From contig JAMKCF010000016.1 in assembly GCA_023634235.1 (NCBI GenBank), positions 248,001-312,000 on the forward strand: 64,000 nucleotides of DNA. Direction: 5' to 3'. Shown here one piece after another: positions 13,389 to 26,625 of the stretch. Position 1 is the stretch's first letter. Each line of letters opens with the position of its first letter. Below the pieces are notes generated by a model. That model had not been told where the DNA came from. It did not search any database and was given only the letters and a program-made list of their open reading frames with translations. The DNA comes from Pisaster brevispinus (Eukaryota > Echinodermata > Asteroidea > Forcipulatida > Asteriidae). The position numbers and the translations under genes are program-made.

Positions 13389-16300
13389 GTGTGCCTTGAA
13401 TTCCACTTCACCCGAACATCAGACTTTTTGGGCCGATGTGCACCATCTTCGTGCCGGAAATGGCCTGCAGGCTGGGACACTCAGAAAGCCACTCAAAAGC
13501 ATCTTCAGTGGGATTTTTGTACACAGAGCTGCACAAAAAGAAGAAGAAACGAAATAAAATACAAGGAGGGTCAATTCACACCCATAACAACATCGGATTT
13601 GCACAAGGTTTCCACCACTGGAAAGCCAAGACTCAGGGCTCTCACCTCGTCGTGGATCCCTGTCTCTGAGTATTTTCTAGGCGGGGCGAGCGGCCCCGGA
13701 ATAGGGCTACAACCACCGGCAAGTTAGCCCATGCGCCGGGGCCGAGCAACAACAAAGGCAATACATGTCCATCCGAAGAATGATTTGAAACAACACCCGA
13801 GCTAAGTTTGAGAATAACTCATGAACTAGAAATGCTAGAGAGACGAAATTTGTACCTGAGTGTGCCTTGAATTCCACTTCACCCGAACATCAGACTTTTT
13901 GGGCCGATGTGCACCATCTTCGTGCCGGAAATGGCCTGCAGGCTGGGACACTCAGAAAGCCACTCAAAAGCATCTTCAGTAGGATTTTTGTACACAGAGC
14001 TGCACAACAAGAAGAAGAAACGAAATAAAATACAAGGAGGGTCAAATCACACCCATAACAACTTCGGATTTGCACACGGTTTCCACCACTGGAAAGCCAC
14101 GACTCAGGGCTCTCACCTCGTCGTGGATCCGTGTCTCTGAGTATTTTCTAGGCGGGGCGAGCGGCCCCGGAATAGGGCTACAACCACCGGCAAGTTAGCC
14201 CACGCGCCGGGGCCGAGCAACAACAAAGGCAAGACATGTCCATCCGAAGAATGATTTGAAACAACACCCGAGCTAAGTTTGAGAATAACTCATGAACTAG
14301 AAATGCTAGAGAGACGAAATTTGTACCTGAGTGTGCCTTGAATTCCACTTCACCCGAACATCAGACTTTTGGGGCCGATGTGCACCATCTTCGTGCCGGA
14401 AATGGCCTGCAGGCTGGGACACTCAGAAAGCCACTCAAAAGCATCTTCAGTGGGATTTTTGTACACAGAGCTGCACAAAAAGAAGAAGAAACGAAATAAA
14501 ATACAAGGAGGGTCAAATCACACCCATAACAACATCGGATTTACACATGGTTTCCACCACTGGAAAGCCACGACTCAGGGCTCTCACCTCGTTGTCGATC
14601 CGTGTCTCTGAGTATTTTCTAGGCGGGGCGAGCGGCCCCGGAATAGGGCTACAACCACCGGCAAGTTAGCCCACGCGCCGGGGCCGAGCAACAACAAAGG
14701 CAAGACATGTCCATCCGAAGATAGATTTGAAACAACACCCGAGCTAAGTTTGAGAATAACTCATGAACTAGAAATGCTAGAGAGACGAAATTTGTACCTG
14801 CGTGTGCCTTGAATTCCACTTCACCCGAACATCAGACTTTTTGGGCTGATGTGCACCATCTACGTGCCGGAAATGGCCTGCAGGCTGGGACACTCAGAAA
14901 GCCACTCAAAAGCATCTTCAGTGGGATTTTTGTACACAGAGCTGCACAACAAGAAGAAGAAACGAAATAAAATACAAGGAGGGTCAAATCACACCCATAA
15001 CAACATCGGATTTGCACAAGGTTTCCACCACTGGAAAGCCACGACTCAGGGCTCTCACCTCATTGTGGATCCGTGTCTCTGAGTATTTTCTAGGCGGGGC
15101 GAGCGGCCCCGGAATAGGGCTACAACCACCGGCAAGTTAGCCCACGCGCCGGGGCCGAGCAACAACAAAGGCAAGACATGTCCATCCGAAGAATGATTTG
15201 AAACAACACCCGAGCTAAGTTTGAGAATAACTCATGAACTAGAAATGCTAGAGAGACGAAATTTGTACCTGAGTGTGCCTTGAATTCCACTTCACCCGAA
15301 CATCAGACTTTTTGGGCTGATGTGCACCATCTACGTGCCGGAAATGGCCTGCAGGCTGGGACACTCAGAAAGCCACTCAAAAGCATCTTCAGTGGGATTT
15401 TTGTACACAGAGCTGCACAACAAGAAGAAGAAACGAAATAAAATACAAGGAGGGTCAAATCACACCCATAACAACATCGGATTTGCACAAGGTTTCCACC
15501 ACTGGAAAGCCACGACTCAGGGCTCTCACCTCGTTGTGGATCCGTGTCTCTGAGTATTTTCTAGGCGGGGCGAGCGGCCCCGGAATAGGGCTACAACCAC
15601 CGGCAAGTTAGCCCACGCGCCGGGGCCGAGCAACAACAAAGGCAAGACATGTCCATCCGAAGAATGATTTGAAACAACACCCGAGCTAAGTTTGAGAATA
15701 ACTCATGAACTAGAAATGCTAGAGAGACGAAATTTGTACCTGAGTGTGCCTTGAATTCCACTTCACCCGAACATCAGACTTTTTGGGCCGATGTGCACCA
15801 TCTTCGTGCCGGAAATGGCCTGCAGGCTGGGACACTCAGAAAGCCACTCAAAAGCATCTTCAGTGGGATTCTTGTACACAGAGCTGCACAACAAGAAGAA
15901 GAAACGAAATAAAATACAAGGAGGGTCAAATCACACCCATAACAATATCGGATTTGCACAAGGTTTCCACCACTGGAAAGCCACGACTCAGGGCTCTCAC
16001 CTCGTCGTCAATCCGTGTCTCTGAGTATTTTCTAGGCGGGGCGAGCGGCCCCGGAATAGGGCTACAACCACCGGCAAGTTAGCCCACGCGCCGGGGCCGA
16101 GCAACAACAAAGGCAAGACATGTCCATCCGAAGAATGATTTGAAACAACACCCGAGCTAAGTTTGAGAATAACTCATGAACTAGAAATGCTAGAGAGACG
16201 AAATTTGTACCTGAGTGTGCCTTGAATTCCACTTCACCCGAACATCAGACTTTTTGGGCCGATGTGCACCATCTTCGTGCCGGAAATGGCCTGCAGGCTG

Positions 16301-17750
16301 GGACACTCAGAAAGCCACTCAAAAGCATCTTCAGTGGGATTTTTGTACACAGAGCTGCACAAAAAGAAGAAGAAACGAAATAAAATACAAGGAGGGTCAA
16401 ATCACACCCATAACAACATCGGATGTGCACAAGGTTTCCACCACTGGAAAGCCACGACTCAGGGCTCTCACCTCGTCGTAGATCCGTGTCTCTGAGTATT
16501 TTCTAGGCGGGGCGAGCGGCCCCGGAATAGGGCTACAACCACCGGCAAGTTAGCCCACGCGCCTGGGCCGAGCAACAACAAAGGCAAGACATGTCCATCC
16601 GAAGAATGATTTGAAACAACACCCGAGCTTAGTTTGAGAATAACTCATGAACTAGAAATGCTAGAGAGACGAAATTTGTACCTGAGTGTGCCTTGAATTC
16701 CACTTCACCCGAACATCAGACTTTTGGGGCCGATGTGCACCATCTTCGTGCCGGAAATGGCCTGCAGGCTGGGACACTCAGAAAGCCACTCAAAAGCATC
16801 TTCAGTGGGATTTTTGTACACAGAGCTGCACAAAAAGAAGAAGAAACGAAATAAAATACAAGGAGGGTCAAATCACACCCATAACAACATCGGATTTACA
16901 CAAGGTTTCCACCACTGGAAAGCCACGACTCAGGGCTCTCACCTCGTCGTTGATTCGTGTCTCTGAGTATTTTCTAGGCGGGGCGAGCGGCCCCGGAATA
17001 GGGCTACAACCACCGGCAAGTTAGCCCACGCGCCGGGGCCGAGCAACAACAAAGGCAAGACATGTCCATCCGAAGAATGATTTGAAACAACACCCGAGCT
17101 AAGTTTGAGAATAACTCATGAACTAGAAATGCTAGAGAGACGAAATTTGTACCTGAGTGTGCCTTGTATTCCACTTCACCCGAACATCAGACTTTTTGGG
17201 CCGATGTGCACCATCTTCGTGCCGGAAATGGCCTGCAGGCTGGGACACTCAGAAAGCCACTCAAAAGCATCTTCAGTGGGATTTTTGTACACAGAGCTGC
17301 ACAAAAAGAAGAAGAAACGAAATAAAATACAAGGAGGGTCAAATCACACCCATAACAACATCGGATTTGCACAAGGTTTCCACCACTGGAAAGCCACGAC
17401 TCAGGGCTCTCACCTCGTTGTGGATCCGTGTCTCTGAGTATTTTCTAGGCGGGGCGAGCGGCCCCGGAATAGGGCTACAACCACCGGCAAGTTAGCCCAC
17501 GCGCCGGGGCCGAGCAACAACAAAGGCAAGACATGTCCATCCGAAGAATGATTTGAAACAACACCCGAGCTAAGTTTGAGAATAACTCATGAACTAGAAA
17601 TGCTAGAGAGACGAAATTTGTACCTGAGTGTGCCTTGAATTCCACTTCACCCGAACATCAGACTTTTTGGGCTGATGTGCACCATCTTCGTGCCGGAAAT
17701 GGCCTGTAGGCTGGGACATTCAGAAAGCCACTCAAAAGCATCTTCAGTGG
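13389..17750. repeat. Satellite higher-order block, copy B
   Basis: This is the second occurrence of the ordered variant series of copy A, offset by 12 units. A few new differences separate the copies, for example GTCGATCC against GTCAATCC in the corresponding neighbourhoods and a rearranged AGATAGATT at 14718-14728. The match fades in the unit beginning at 17628, and units after 18.1 kb no longer follow the register. Confidence 0.88.
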
Positions 17751-20453
17751 GATTTTTGTACACAGAGCTGCACAACAAGAAGAAGAAACGAAATAAAATA
17801 CAAGGAGGGTCAAATCACACCCATAACAACATCGGATTTGCACAAGGTTTCCACCACTGGAAAGCCACGACTCAGGGCTCTCACCTCGTTGTGGATTTGT
17901 GTCTCTGAGTATTTTGTAGGCGGGGCGAGCGGCCCCGGAATAGGGCTACAACCACCGGCAAGTTAGCCCACGCGCCGGGGCCGAGCAACAACAAAGGCAA
18001 GACATGTCCATCCGAAGAATGATTTGAAACAACACCCGAGCTAAGTTTGAGAATAACTCATGAACTAGAAATGCTAGAGAGACGAAATTTGTACCTGAAT
18101 GTGCCTTGAATTCCACTTCACCCGAACATTAGACTTTTGGGGCCGATGTGCACCATCTTCGTGCCGGAAATGGCCTGCAGGCTGGGACACTCAGAAAGCC
18201 ACTCAAAAGCATCTTCAGTGGGATTTTTGTACACAGAGCTGCACAAAAAGAAGAAGAAACGAAATAAAATACAAGGAGGGTCAAATCACACCCATAACAA
18301 CATCGGATTTACACAAGGTTTCCACCACTGGAAAGCCAAGACTCAGGGCTCTCACCTAGTCGTGGATCCGTGTCTCTGAGTATTTTCTAGGCGGGGCGAG
18401 CGGCCCCGGAATAGGGCTACAACCACCGGCAAGTTAGCCAACACGCCGGGGCCGAGCAACAACAAAGGCAAGACATGTCCATCCGAAGAATGATTTGAAA
18501 CAACACCCGAGCTAAGTTTGAGAATAACTCATGAACTAGAAATGCTAGAGAGACGAAATTTGTACCTGAGTGTGCCTTGAATTCCACTTCACCCGAACAT
18601 CAGACTTTTTGGGCCGATGTGCACCATCTTCGTGCCGGAAATGGCCTGCAGGCTGGGACACTCAGAAAGCCACTCAAAAGCATCTTCAGTGGGATTTTTG
18701 TACACAGAGCTGCACAAAAAGAAGAAGAAACGAAATAAAATACAAGGAGGGTCAAATCACACCCATAACAACATCGGATTTGCACAAGGTTTCCACCACT
18801 GGAAAGCCACGACTCAGGGCTCTCACCTCGTTGTGGATCCGTGTCTCTGAGTATTTTCTAGGCGGGGCGAGCGGCCCCGGAATAGGGCTACAACCACCGG
18901 CAAGTTAGCCCACGCGCCGGGGCCGAGCAACAACAAAGGCAAGACATGTCCATCCGAAGAATGATTTGAAACAACACCCGAGCTAAGTTTGAGAATAACT
19001 CATGAACTAGAAATGCTAGAGAGACGAAATTTGTACCTGAGTGTGCCTTGAATTCCACTTCACCCGAACATCAGACTTTTTGGGCCGATGTGAACCATCT
19101 TCGTGCCGGAAATGGCCTGCAGGCTGGGACACTCAGAAAGCCACTCAAAAGCATCTTCAGTGGGATTTTTGTACACAGAGCTGCACAACAAGAAGAAGAA
19201 ACGAAATAAAATACAAGGAGGGTCAAATCACACCCATAACAACATCGGATTTGCACAAGGTTTCCACCACTGGAAAGCCACGACTCAGGGCTCTCACCTC
19301 GTTGTAGATCCGTGTCTCTGAGTGTTTTCTAGGCGGGGCGAGCGGCCCCGGAATAGGGCTACAACCACCGGCAAGTTAGCCCACGCGCCGGGGCCGAGCA
19401 ACAACAAAGGCAAGACATGTCCATCCGAAGAATGATTTGAAACAACACCCGAGCTAAGTTTGAGAATAACTCATGAACTAGAAATGCTAGAGAGACGAAA
19501 TTTGTACCTGAGTGTGCCGTGAATTCCACTTCACCCGAACATTAGACTTTTGGGGCCGATTTGTACCATCTTCGTGCCGGAAATGGCCTGCAGGCTTGGA
19601 CACTCAGAAAGCCACTCAAAAGCATCTTCAGTGGGATTTTTGTACACAGAGCTGCACACAGAGAAGAAGAAACGAAATAAAATACAAGGAGGGTCAAATC
19701 ACACCCATAACAACATCGGATTTGCACAAGGTTTCCACCACTGGAAAGCCACGACTCAGGGCTCTCACCTCGTTGTGGATCCGTGTCTCTGAGTATTTTC
19801 TAGGCGGGGCGAGCAGCCCCGAAATAGGGCTACAACCACCGGCAAGTTAGCCCACGCGCCGGGGCCGAGCAACAACAAAGGCAAGACATGTCCATCCGAA
19901 GAATGATTTGAAACAACACCCGAGCTAAGTTTGAGAATAACTCATGAACTAGAAATGCTAGAGAGACGAAATTTGTACCTGAGTGTGCCTTGAATTCCAC
20001 TTCACCCGAACATTAGACTTTTTGGGCCGATGTGCACCATCTTCGTGCCGGAAATGGCCTGCAGGCTGGGACACTCAGAAAGCCACTCAAAAGCATCTTC
20101 AGTGGGATTTTTGTACACAGAGCTGCACAACAAGAAGAAGAAACGAAATAAAATACAAGGAGGCTCAAATCACACCCATAACAACATCGGATTTGCACAA
20201 GGTTTCCACCACTGGAAAGCCACGACTCAGGGCTCTCACCTCGTCGTGGATCCGTGTCTCTGAGTATTTTCTAGGCGGGGCGAGCGGCCCCGGAATAGGG
20301 CTACAACCACCGGCAAGTTAGCCCACGCGCCGGGGCCGAGCAACAACAAAGGCAAGACATGTCCATCCGAAGAATGATTTGAAACAACACCCGAGCTAAG
20401 TTTGAGAATAACTCATGAACTAGAAATGCTAGAGAGACGAAATTTGTACCTGA

Positions 20454-21393
20454 GTGTGCCTTGAATTCCACTTCACCCGAACATTAGACTTTTGGGCCTA
20501 TGTGCACCATCTTCGTGCCGGAAATGGCCTGCAGGCTGGGACACTCAGAAAGCCACTCAAAAGCATCTTCAGTGGGATTTTTGTACACAGAGCTGCACAA
20601 AAAGAAGAAGAAACGAAATAAAATACAAGGAGGGTCAAGTCACACCCATAACAACATCGGATTTGCACAAGGTTTCCACCACTGGAAAGCCACGACTCAG
20701 GGCTCTCACCTCGTCGTGGATCCGTGTCTCTGAGTATTTTCTAGGCGGGGCGAGCGGCCCCGGAATAGGGCTACAACCACCGGCAAGTTAGCCCACGCGC
20801 CGGGGCCGAGCAACAACAAAGGCAAGACATGTCCATCCGAAGAATGATTTGAAACAACACCCGAGCTTAGTTTGAGAATAACTCATGAACTAGAAATGCT
20901 AGAGAGACGAAATTTGTACCTGAGTGTGCCTTGAATTCCACTTCACCCGAACATAGACTTTTTGGGCCTATGTGCACCATCTTCGTGCCGGAAATGGCCT
21001 GCAGGCTGGGACACTCAGAAAGCCACTCAAAAGCATCTTCAGTGGGATTTTTGTACACAGAGCTGCACAAAAAGAAGAAGAAACGAAATAAAATACAAGG
21101 AGGGTCAAGTCACACCCATAACAACATCGGATTTGCACAAGGTTTCCACCACTGGAAAGCCACGACTCAGGGCTCTCACCTCGTCGTGGATCCGTGTCTC
21201 TGAGTATTTTCTAGGCGGGGCGAGCGGCCCCGGAATAGGGCTACAACCACCGGCAAGTTAGCCCACGCGCCGGGACCGAGCTACAACAAAGGCAAGACAT
21301 GTCCATCCGAAGAATGATTTGAAACAACACCCGAGCTAAGTTTGAGAATAACTCATGAACTAGAAATGCTAGAGAGACGAAATTTGTACCTGA
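20454..21393. repeat. Adjacent duplicated satellite units
   Basis: Two neighbouring 470-bp units share CCTATGTGCACC and GGTCAAGTCACACC, which I saw in no other unit. They are therefore a recent single-unit duplication next to the right end of the array. One has CATTAGACTTTTGGG and the other CATAGACTTTTTGGG, so they have since diverged slightly. Confidence 0.75.
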
Positions 21394-23129
21394 GTGTGCC
21401 TTGCATTCCACTTCACCCGAACATTAGACTTTTTGGGCCGATGTGCACCATCTTCGTGCCGGAAATGGCCTGCAGGCTGGGACACTCAGAAAGCCACTCA
21501 AAAGCATCTTCAGTGGGATTTTTGTACACAGAGCTGCACAAAAAGAAGAAGAAACGAAATAAAATACAAGGAGGGTCAAATCACACCCATAACAACATCG
21601 GATTTGCACAAGGTTTCCACCACTGGAAAGCCACGACTCAGGGCTCTCACCTCGTCGTGGATCCGTGTCTCTGAGTATTTTCTAGGCGGGGCGAGCGGCC
21701 CCGGAATAGGGCTACAACCACCGGCAAGTTAGCCCACGCGCCGGGGCCGAGCAACAACAAAGGCAAGACATGTCCATCCGAAGAATGATTTGAAACAACA
21801 CCCGAGCTAAGTTTGAGAATTACTCATGAACTAGAAATGCTAGAGAGACGAAATTTGTACCTGAGTGTGCCTTGCATTCCACTTCACCCGAACATCAGAC
21901 TTTTTGGGCCGATGTACACCATCTTCGTGCCGGAAATGGCCTGCAGGCTGGGACACTCAGAAAGCCACTCAAAAGCATCTTCAGTGGGATTTTTGTACAC
22001 AGAGCTGCACAAAAAGAAGAAGAAACGAAATAAAATACAAGGAGGGTCAAATCACACCCATAACAACATCGGATTTGCACAAGGTTTCCACCACTGGAAA
22101 GCCACGACTCAGGGCTCTCACCTCGTCGTAGATCCGTGTCTCTGAGTATTTTCTAGGCGGGGCGAACGGCCCCGGAATAGGGCTACAACCACCGGCAAGT
22201 TAGCCCACGCGCCGGGGACGCGCAACAACAAAGGCAAGACATGTCCTTCCGAAGAATGATTTGAAACAACACCCGAGCTAAGTTTGAGAATAACTCATGA
22301 ACTAGAAATGCTAGAGAGACGAAATTTGTACCTGAGTGTGCCTTGAATTCCACTTCACCCGAAAATCAGACTTTTTGGGCCGATGTGCACCATCTTCGTG
22401 CCGGAAATGGCCTGCAGGCTGGGACACTCAGAAAGCCACTCAAAAGCATCTTCAGTGGGATTTGTGTACACAGAGCTGCACAAAAAGAAGAAGAAACGAA
22501 ATAAAATACAAGGAGGGTCAAATCACACCCATAACAACATCGGATTTGCACAAGGTTTCCACCACTGGAAAGCCACGATTCAGGGCTCTCACCTCGTTGT
22601 AAATTCGTGTCTCTGAGCATTTTCTAGGCGGGGCGAGCGGCCCCGGAATAGGGCTACAACCACCGGCAAGTTAGCCCACGCGCCGGGGCCGAGCAACAAC
22701 AAAGGCAAGACATGTCCATCCGAAGAATGATTTGAAACAACACCCGAGCTAAGTTTGAGAATAACTCATGAACTAGAAATGCTAGAGAGACGAAATTTGT
22801 ACCTGAGTGTGCCTTGAATTCCACTTCACCCGAACATCAGACTTTATGGGCCGATGTGCACCATCTTTGTGCCGGAAATGGTCTGCAGGCTGGGACACTC
22901 AGAAAGCCACTCAAAAGCATCTTCAGTGGGATTTTTGTACACAGAGCTGCACAAAAAGAAGTAGAAACGAAATAAAATACAAGGAGGCTCAAATCACACC
23001 CATAACAACATCGGATTTGCACAAGGTTTCCACCACTGGAAAGCCACGATTCAGGGCTCTCACCTCGTCGTGAATCCGTGTCTCTGATCATTTGCTAGCC
23101 GGGGCGAGCGGCCCCGGAATAGGGCTACA

Positions 23130-23609
23130 ACCACTGGCAAGTTAGCCCACGCGCCGGGGCCGAGCAACAACAAAGGCAAGACATGTCCATCCGAAGAATG
23201 ATTTGAAACAACACCCGAGCTAAGTTTGAGAATAACTCATGAACTAGAAATGCTAGAGAGACGAAAGTTGTACCTGAGTGTGCCTTGAATTCCACTGCAC
23301 CCGAAAATTTGACTTTTCGGGCCGATGTGCACCATCTTCGTACCGGAAATGGCCTGCAGGCGGGGACACTCAGAAAGTGCTTCAAAAGCATCTTCAGTGG
23401 GATTTTGTACACAGAGCTGCAAAAAAGGAAATAAAACACAAGGAGGGTCAAATCACACCCATAACAACATCCGATTCGCACAAGTTTTCCACCACCGGAA
23501 AGCCACGATTCAGGGCTCTCACCTCATTGTAGTTCCGTGTCTCTGACTATTTTCTAGGCGGGGCGAGCGGCCCTGGAATAGGGCTAAAAACACCGGCAAA
23601 TTAGCCCAG
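23130..23609. repeat. Diverged terminal satellite unit and array boundary
   Basis: The last unit has many more substitutions and small deletions than any other, for example CTGCACCCGAAAATTTGACTT, a shortened purine run at 23423-23440, and AGTGCTTCAAAAGC. The array stops after TTAGCCCA at 23609, which is the right inner arm of the inverted repeat, and non-repetitive DNA follows. Edge decay of this kind is usual where homogenisation by unequal exchange fades. On the minus strand this unit lacks the stop that closes the reading frame in the other units, but the frame has no supporting start or family match. Confidence 0.85.
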
Positions 23610-26439
23610 TACAATAAATAGAAAGTATGAAGTTATTAAGACTTATGCTAGTACCTGAGAAAATTTACCTCATTTAATTCGAATTTTGGTTTCCGAGAGA
23701 AGGGCCATCATCAGTCTATGCAGACCTGAGACGGGGGTTTGATATAAAGCATCTTTTTTATTACTATTGTGCATACCGTCTGCAATAGTGACATAAAGCA
23801 ATCCACGCATGATCGATCACGGTTATCTTGTCGAGCTCTATTGGCGATCCCAACTATAGTTGGGGTACTCCAACTAAACCCGTACCTTCGACCAACCACA
23901 TTGTTCTTCTCCTGAACCTCTCCGCCGGGATCTGCCTTCAGCTAGCTAGCTAGTAACAGTGCGATTTTGAACTTTACCGGGATTGAAGTCAATTGTTCTT
24001 GAAATTTTTAATAAGAAACGGGCATCTTTTGAGAGGAACACATTTTTAAAGGAATTTTAATTTCATGACTTATTTGCTAAAATACTATTCTATGTTCTCT
24101 TGATGGTGAAATATCACTTAACTTTCCATATTACCCGCTTGGTATCGAAATATTGATCGACAGGGTCCAATCCGGTGGTGAATTTCATTCACTCGCAGCG
24201 TGAGTCGACCATGCCACCTGTGTTAGTGCATTGTGCAAATAAGTCTCTGGCTGGAAGGTCAGCATGCGGGCGCGCTAAATACAATGTGACTTTTACAGTA
24301 TGAACATCGGAAAGTAATGAAAGATTAGTGAAGACTTAGCACCGTATAGTCATCGAAATCAGCGAATTGTTCGTACTAAAAAAAGGGTAAATATCAGTTG
24401 TGTTTCTTTCAAACTAGTAATTTTCAGTAGTGCAGTAAGTACACCTATACAGGGCTGGGGGAGGGGGCTAGGCCTCTAGGCCTACCCCCACCTTGTCGTA
24501 CATTAATGTTTTTGATGCTCGATCGCGCTGTCACTGAAGACAAGCACAACTTGATCCTGAGAAAGATTCGGCCTAAGTTTTTACGTGTTAGTTTTGATAA
24601 CAACCAGTACTCCTAGTTCTTTGTAGTAGCCTAACTAAACTTTATCATAGGGACCTAAGGTTAGGCTGAGACCTGTAAGTATTCCTGCGGCCTAATTTTA
24701 CGATTGATAGAATTGAACTTGTATAAAACATTTATGAAGTGATTTAGTTGGTAAATCAGTTCATGAACATGTTATCCTGTTTTATTGAAGGGCTCACCAC
24801 CCAAAGGGTAACCCTGGTCATTTTTTTTAAAACTAATTAATTGTACAATGTTACTTGAATCCAATGAGCACTCATTTAATGGCCTATTAAGCGAATTGTT
24901 CTTATCAGTAGAAGCATGTTTTGTGTTGCATTCTTATACTCAAGTATACAACGACTAATAGAAAAGGAGACCCTATTTAGTAAATTTTATTAAAAATTGC
25001 ACTATCATATCGTTTGTCTCACCCAACACTTTTTCTGTCCCTGAATAAATATTAATTGTAGCCTGCATTTTGATTTGATAACTCAGGATGGCTGATTCAA
25101 TGACTCCCAACTCGAAAATGAAACACGCTTTGTTTGGATTTTATTAGGATGTTAAACAGTTACCACCCAACATGTTTGGGAGTATTCTTTCGCATGGAGA
25201 TGCTGCACAATATTGTGTCAAACATGATAATTCTGAGAGAGATCATGTACATTCACGATAATTATCGCGTACGTACATTAACATGATAATTATTATGTAC
25301 GTACATGGTGATTATTATGTCCAAAGTCAATTTATAAGGGGCGGGGCTTAAATTTGTAGGGGGTCATATCTCAAAAATGTTGAGTAGTAGGATTCTAAAA
25401 TGTTGCGTGTGCTCATGGAACCCATTGGATTGTTTTAAAAAAAATACTAGCATGCATGCCAAACTGTTCAGGATTTTACGTGCTTTGGCACGGAATGACC
25501 CTGCTGTACAATGTCCGACCCCCCTCCCCAATCGTCACAAAAATAAACAAAACAACCCGAAATATTATTTCACTCCCTCAAAAAAAATATTTGTTCCCTA
25601 AAAGATTATTTCACTCCTCAAAATATCATCATTGACTCACTAAAAATATAATTTTCCCCACCAAGATACTTCGTTCCTTCAAGAAATACTTTCGTTTCCC
25701 CGAAATACAAATGTGTCAGGTGAATGATTAAATTGTCAAAACAAAATAATTTTTACATTCCCTCGAAACCATTTTTTGAAGGAACAAAATAACACTTCGA
25801 AGGAATGAAATATTATTATGAGGGAACAAAATTTTATTGTAAAACGTGTATCAGTCAACTTTTGCTTTAATATGCTTTTTGACATTTTGTTGTTGTTCTA
25901 CCATATTTGGGGTTTGTTTCCTTGTGCTTCGGGGTGACGATCTTTAGATGTCAAAGGAACAAAGATTGGACTGACGCGTGTATTATGTCGGTTGTTTACA
26001 CACATCTTTGAGCTGGAAGGATATGTAGACTGGTTTCATGCTTCGCCATAGTAAAACATCTACATAAACGGAGCACCAGTCTGTATACAACATTGCGCAA
26101 CGGCTGAAAAAGCGTTGGCTGATGACCTTTGACCGATTTTAGATTTAAAACCAATTTTCGCTAATTACGTGATATTTTTATGATTTTTTTAAAATAGTTT
26201 TACACAGCCATCTTAAAATTATTATGTTTAATTCAACATCACTAAATCATGTAAACGGTAAGCCGGTACGCCCTAATTCTACAAAAGGAATATGCGAGGC
26301 AGATTCAGGTGCAAACTGCGTGTCTCAAGCATGCTTCGTTCAGGAGTTATAGTCAAACATTAAAAATAATTCAAACCATTATTCAGCAAGAAAATTCTTG
26401 CCGTGGTTAATACACAGCTTATGTTGTCTAATTTGCTTG
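23610..26439. other. AT-rich spacer flanking the satellite
   Basis: I see no gene here. Noted items are: a GC palindrome around 24464-24488 (TAGGCCTCTAGGCCTA inside G-rich and C-rich flanks), a short direct repeat containing GTACGTACAT with GATAATTATTATG at about 25255-25320, and a degenerate AT-rich repeat field at 25555-25860. In that field, motifs such as TATTTCACTCCCTC recur, and the second half carries the inverted form (GAGGGAACAAAA, GAAGGAACAAAA). Short open frames have no supporting features. Confidence 0.6.
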
Positions 26440-26625
26440 GGGTGGGTAGCCCTACTCATCCGAAAATTACACTTTGATGACCACCTTGCGCCATCTCTAG
26501 ACCAGAAATGCCCAGCAAAAGCATGTTCAACGGGATCTTTGTACACAAAGCTGTCCTGAACCAAGTACAAATTATGGACGGTCAAATCACACTCACCAAT
26601 CTGCAGGGTTTCAGTTAGTATGTTT
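26436..26625. repeat. Diverged single copy related to the satellite unit
   Basis: This segment aligns collinearly with roughly 40 percent of the 471-bp unit, in the same orientation. Shared anchors are CATCCGAAAATT against CACCCGAAAATTT of the terminal unit, then CCAGAAATG, AAAAGCATGTTCAACGGGAT against AAAAGCATCTTCAGTGGGAT, TTTGTACACAAAGCTG, GGTCAAATCACAC and a final GGTTTC. About 20 bases of the unit are missing between CCAGAAATG and AGCAAAAGC. It lies 2.8 kb outside the array, lacks the GC-rich inverted repeat, and matches the diverged terminal unit at least as well as the typical unit. It is probably a dispersed element from which the satellite was amplified. Confidence 0.75.

Larger units (their letters stand above)
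1..23609. repeat. 471-bp tandem satellite array, about 50 units
   Basis: Seen directly: the same unit recurs head to tail without interruption. A fixed landmark in the unit falls at 205, 675, 1146, 1617, 2088 and so on to 23278, giving 50 occurrences. Of the 49 intervals, 44 are exactly 471 bp, four are 470 bp and one is 469 bp. Units differ by a few scattered substitutions, except the last one, which is clearly diverged. Each unit has a GC-rich segment containing a nested inverted repeat, a central EcoRI site (GAATTC), a purine-rich stretch near AAGAAGAAGAAACG and an AATAAA. A BamHI site (GGATCC) occurs in many but not all units. The unit length is a multiple of three, so short frames recur in every unit on both strands, but every frame has stops and I treat none as a gene. 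The window opens in mid-unit, so the array continues to the left. Confidence 0.98.

Noticed and set aside
205..23532. Repeated 60-115 codon frames in every satellite unit on both strands
   Set aside because: They arise because the unit length is a multiple of three and units are near-identical. Frames overlap on both strands, are broken by stops in each unit, and differences do not favour silent positions.
1..23609. 5S rRNA, snRNA or spliced-leader gene cluster
   Set aside because: Tandem units of this size suggest such clusters, but no 5S, U1, U2, U5 or spliced-leader core sequence, Pol III box pair or terminator could be recognised in either strand. AAGTTTGAG and ATTTTTG are isolated coincidences.
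1..23609. CRISPR-like array
   Set aside because: The repeats have no unique spacers; the whole 471 bp repeats.
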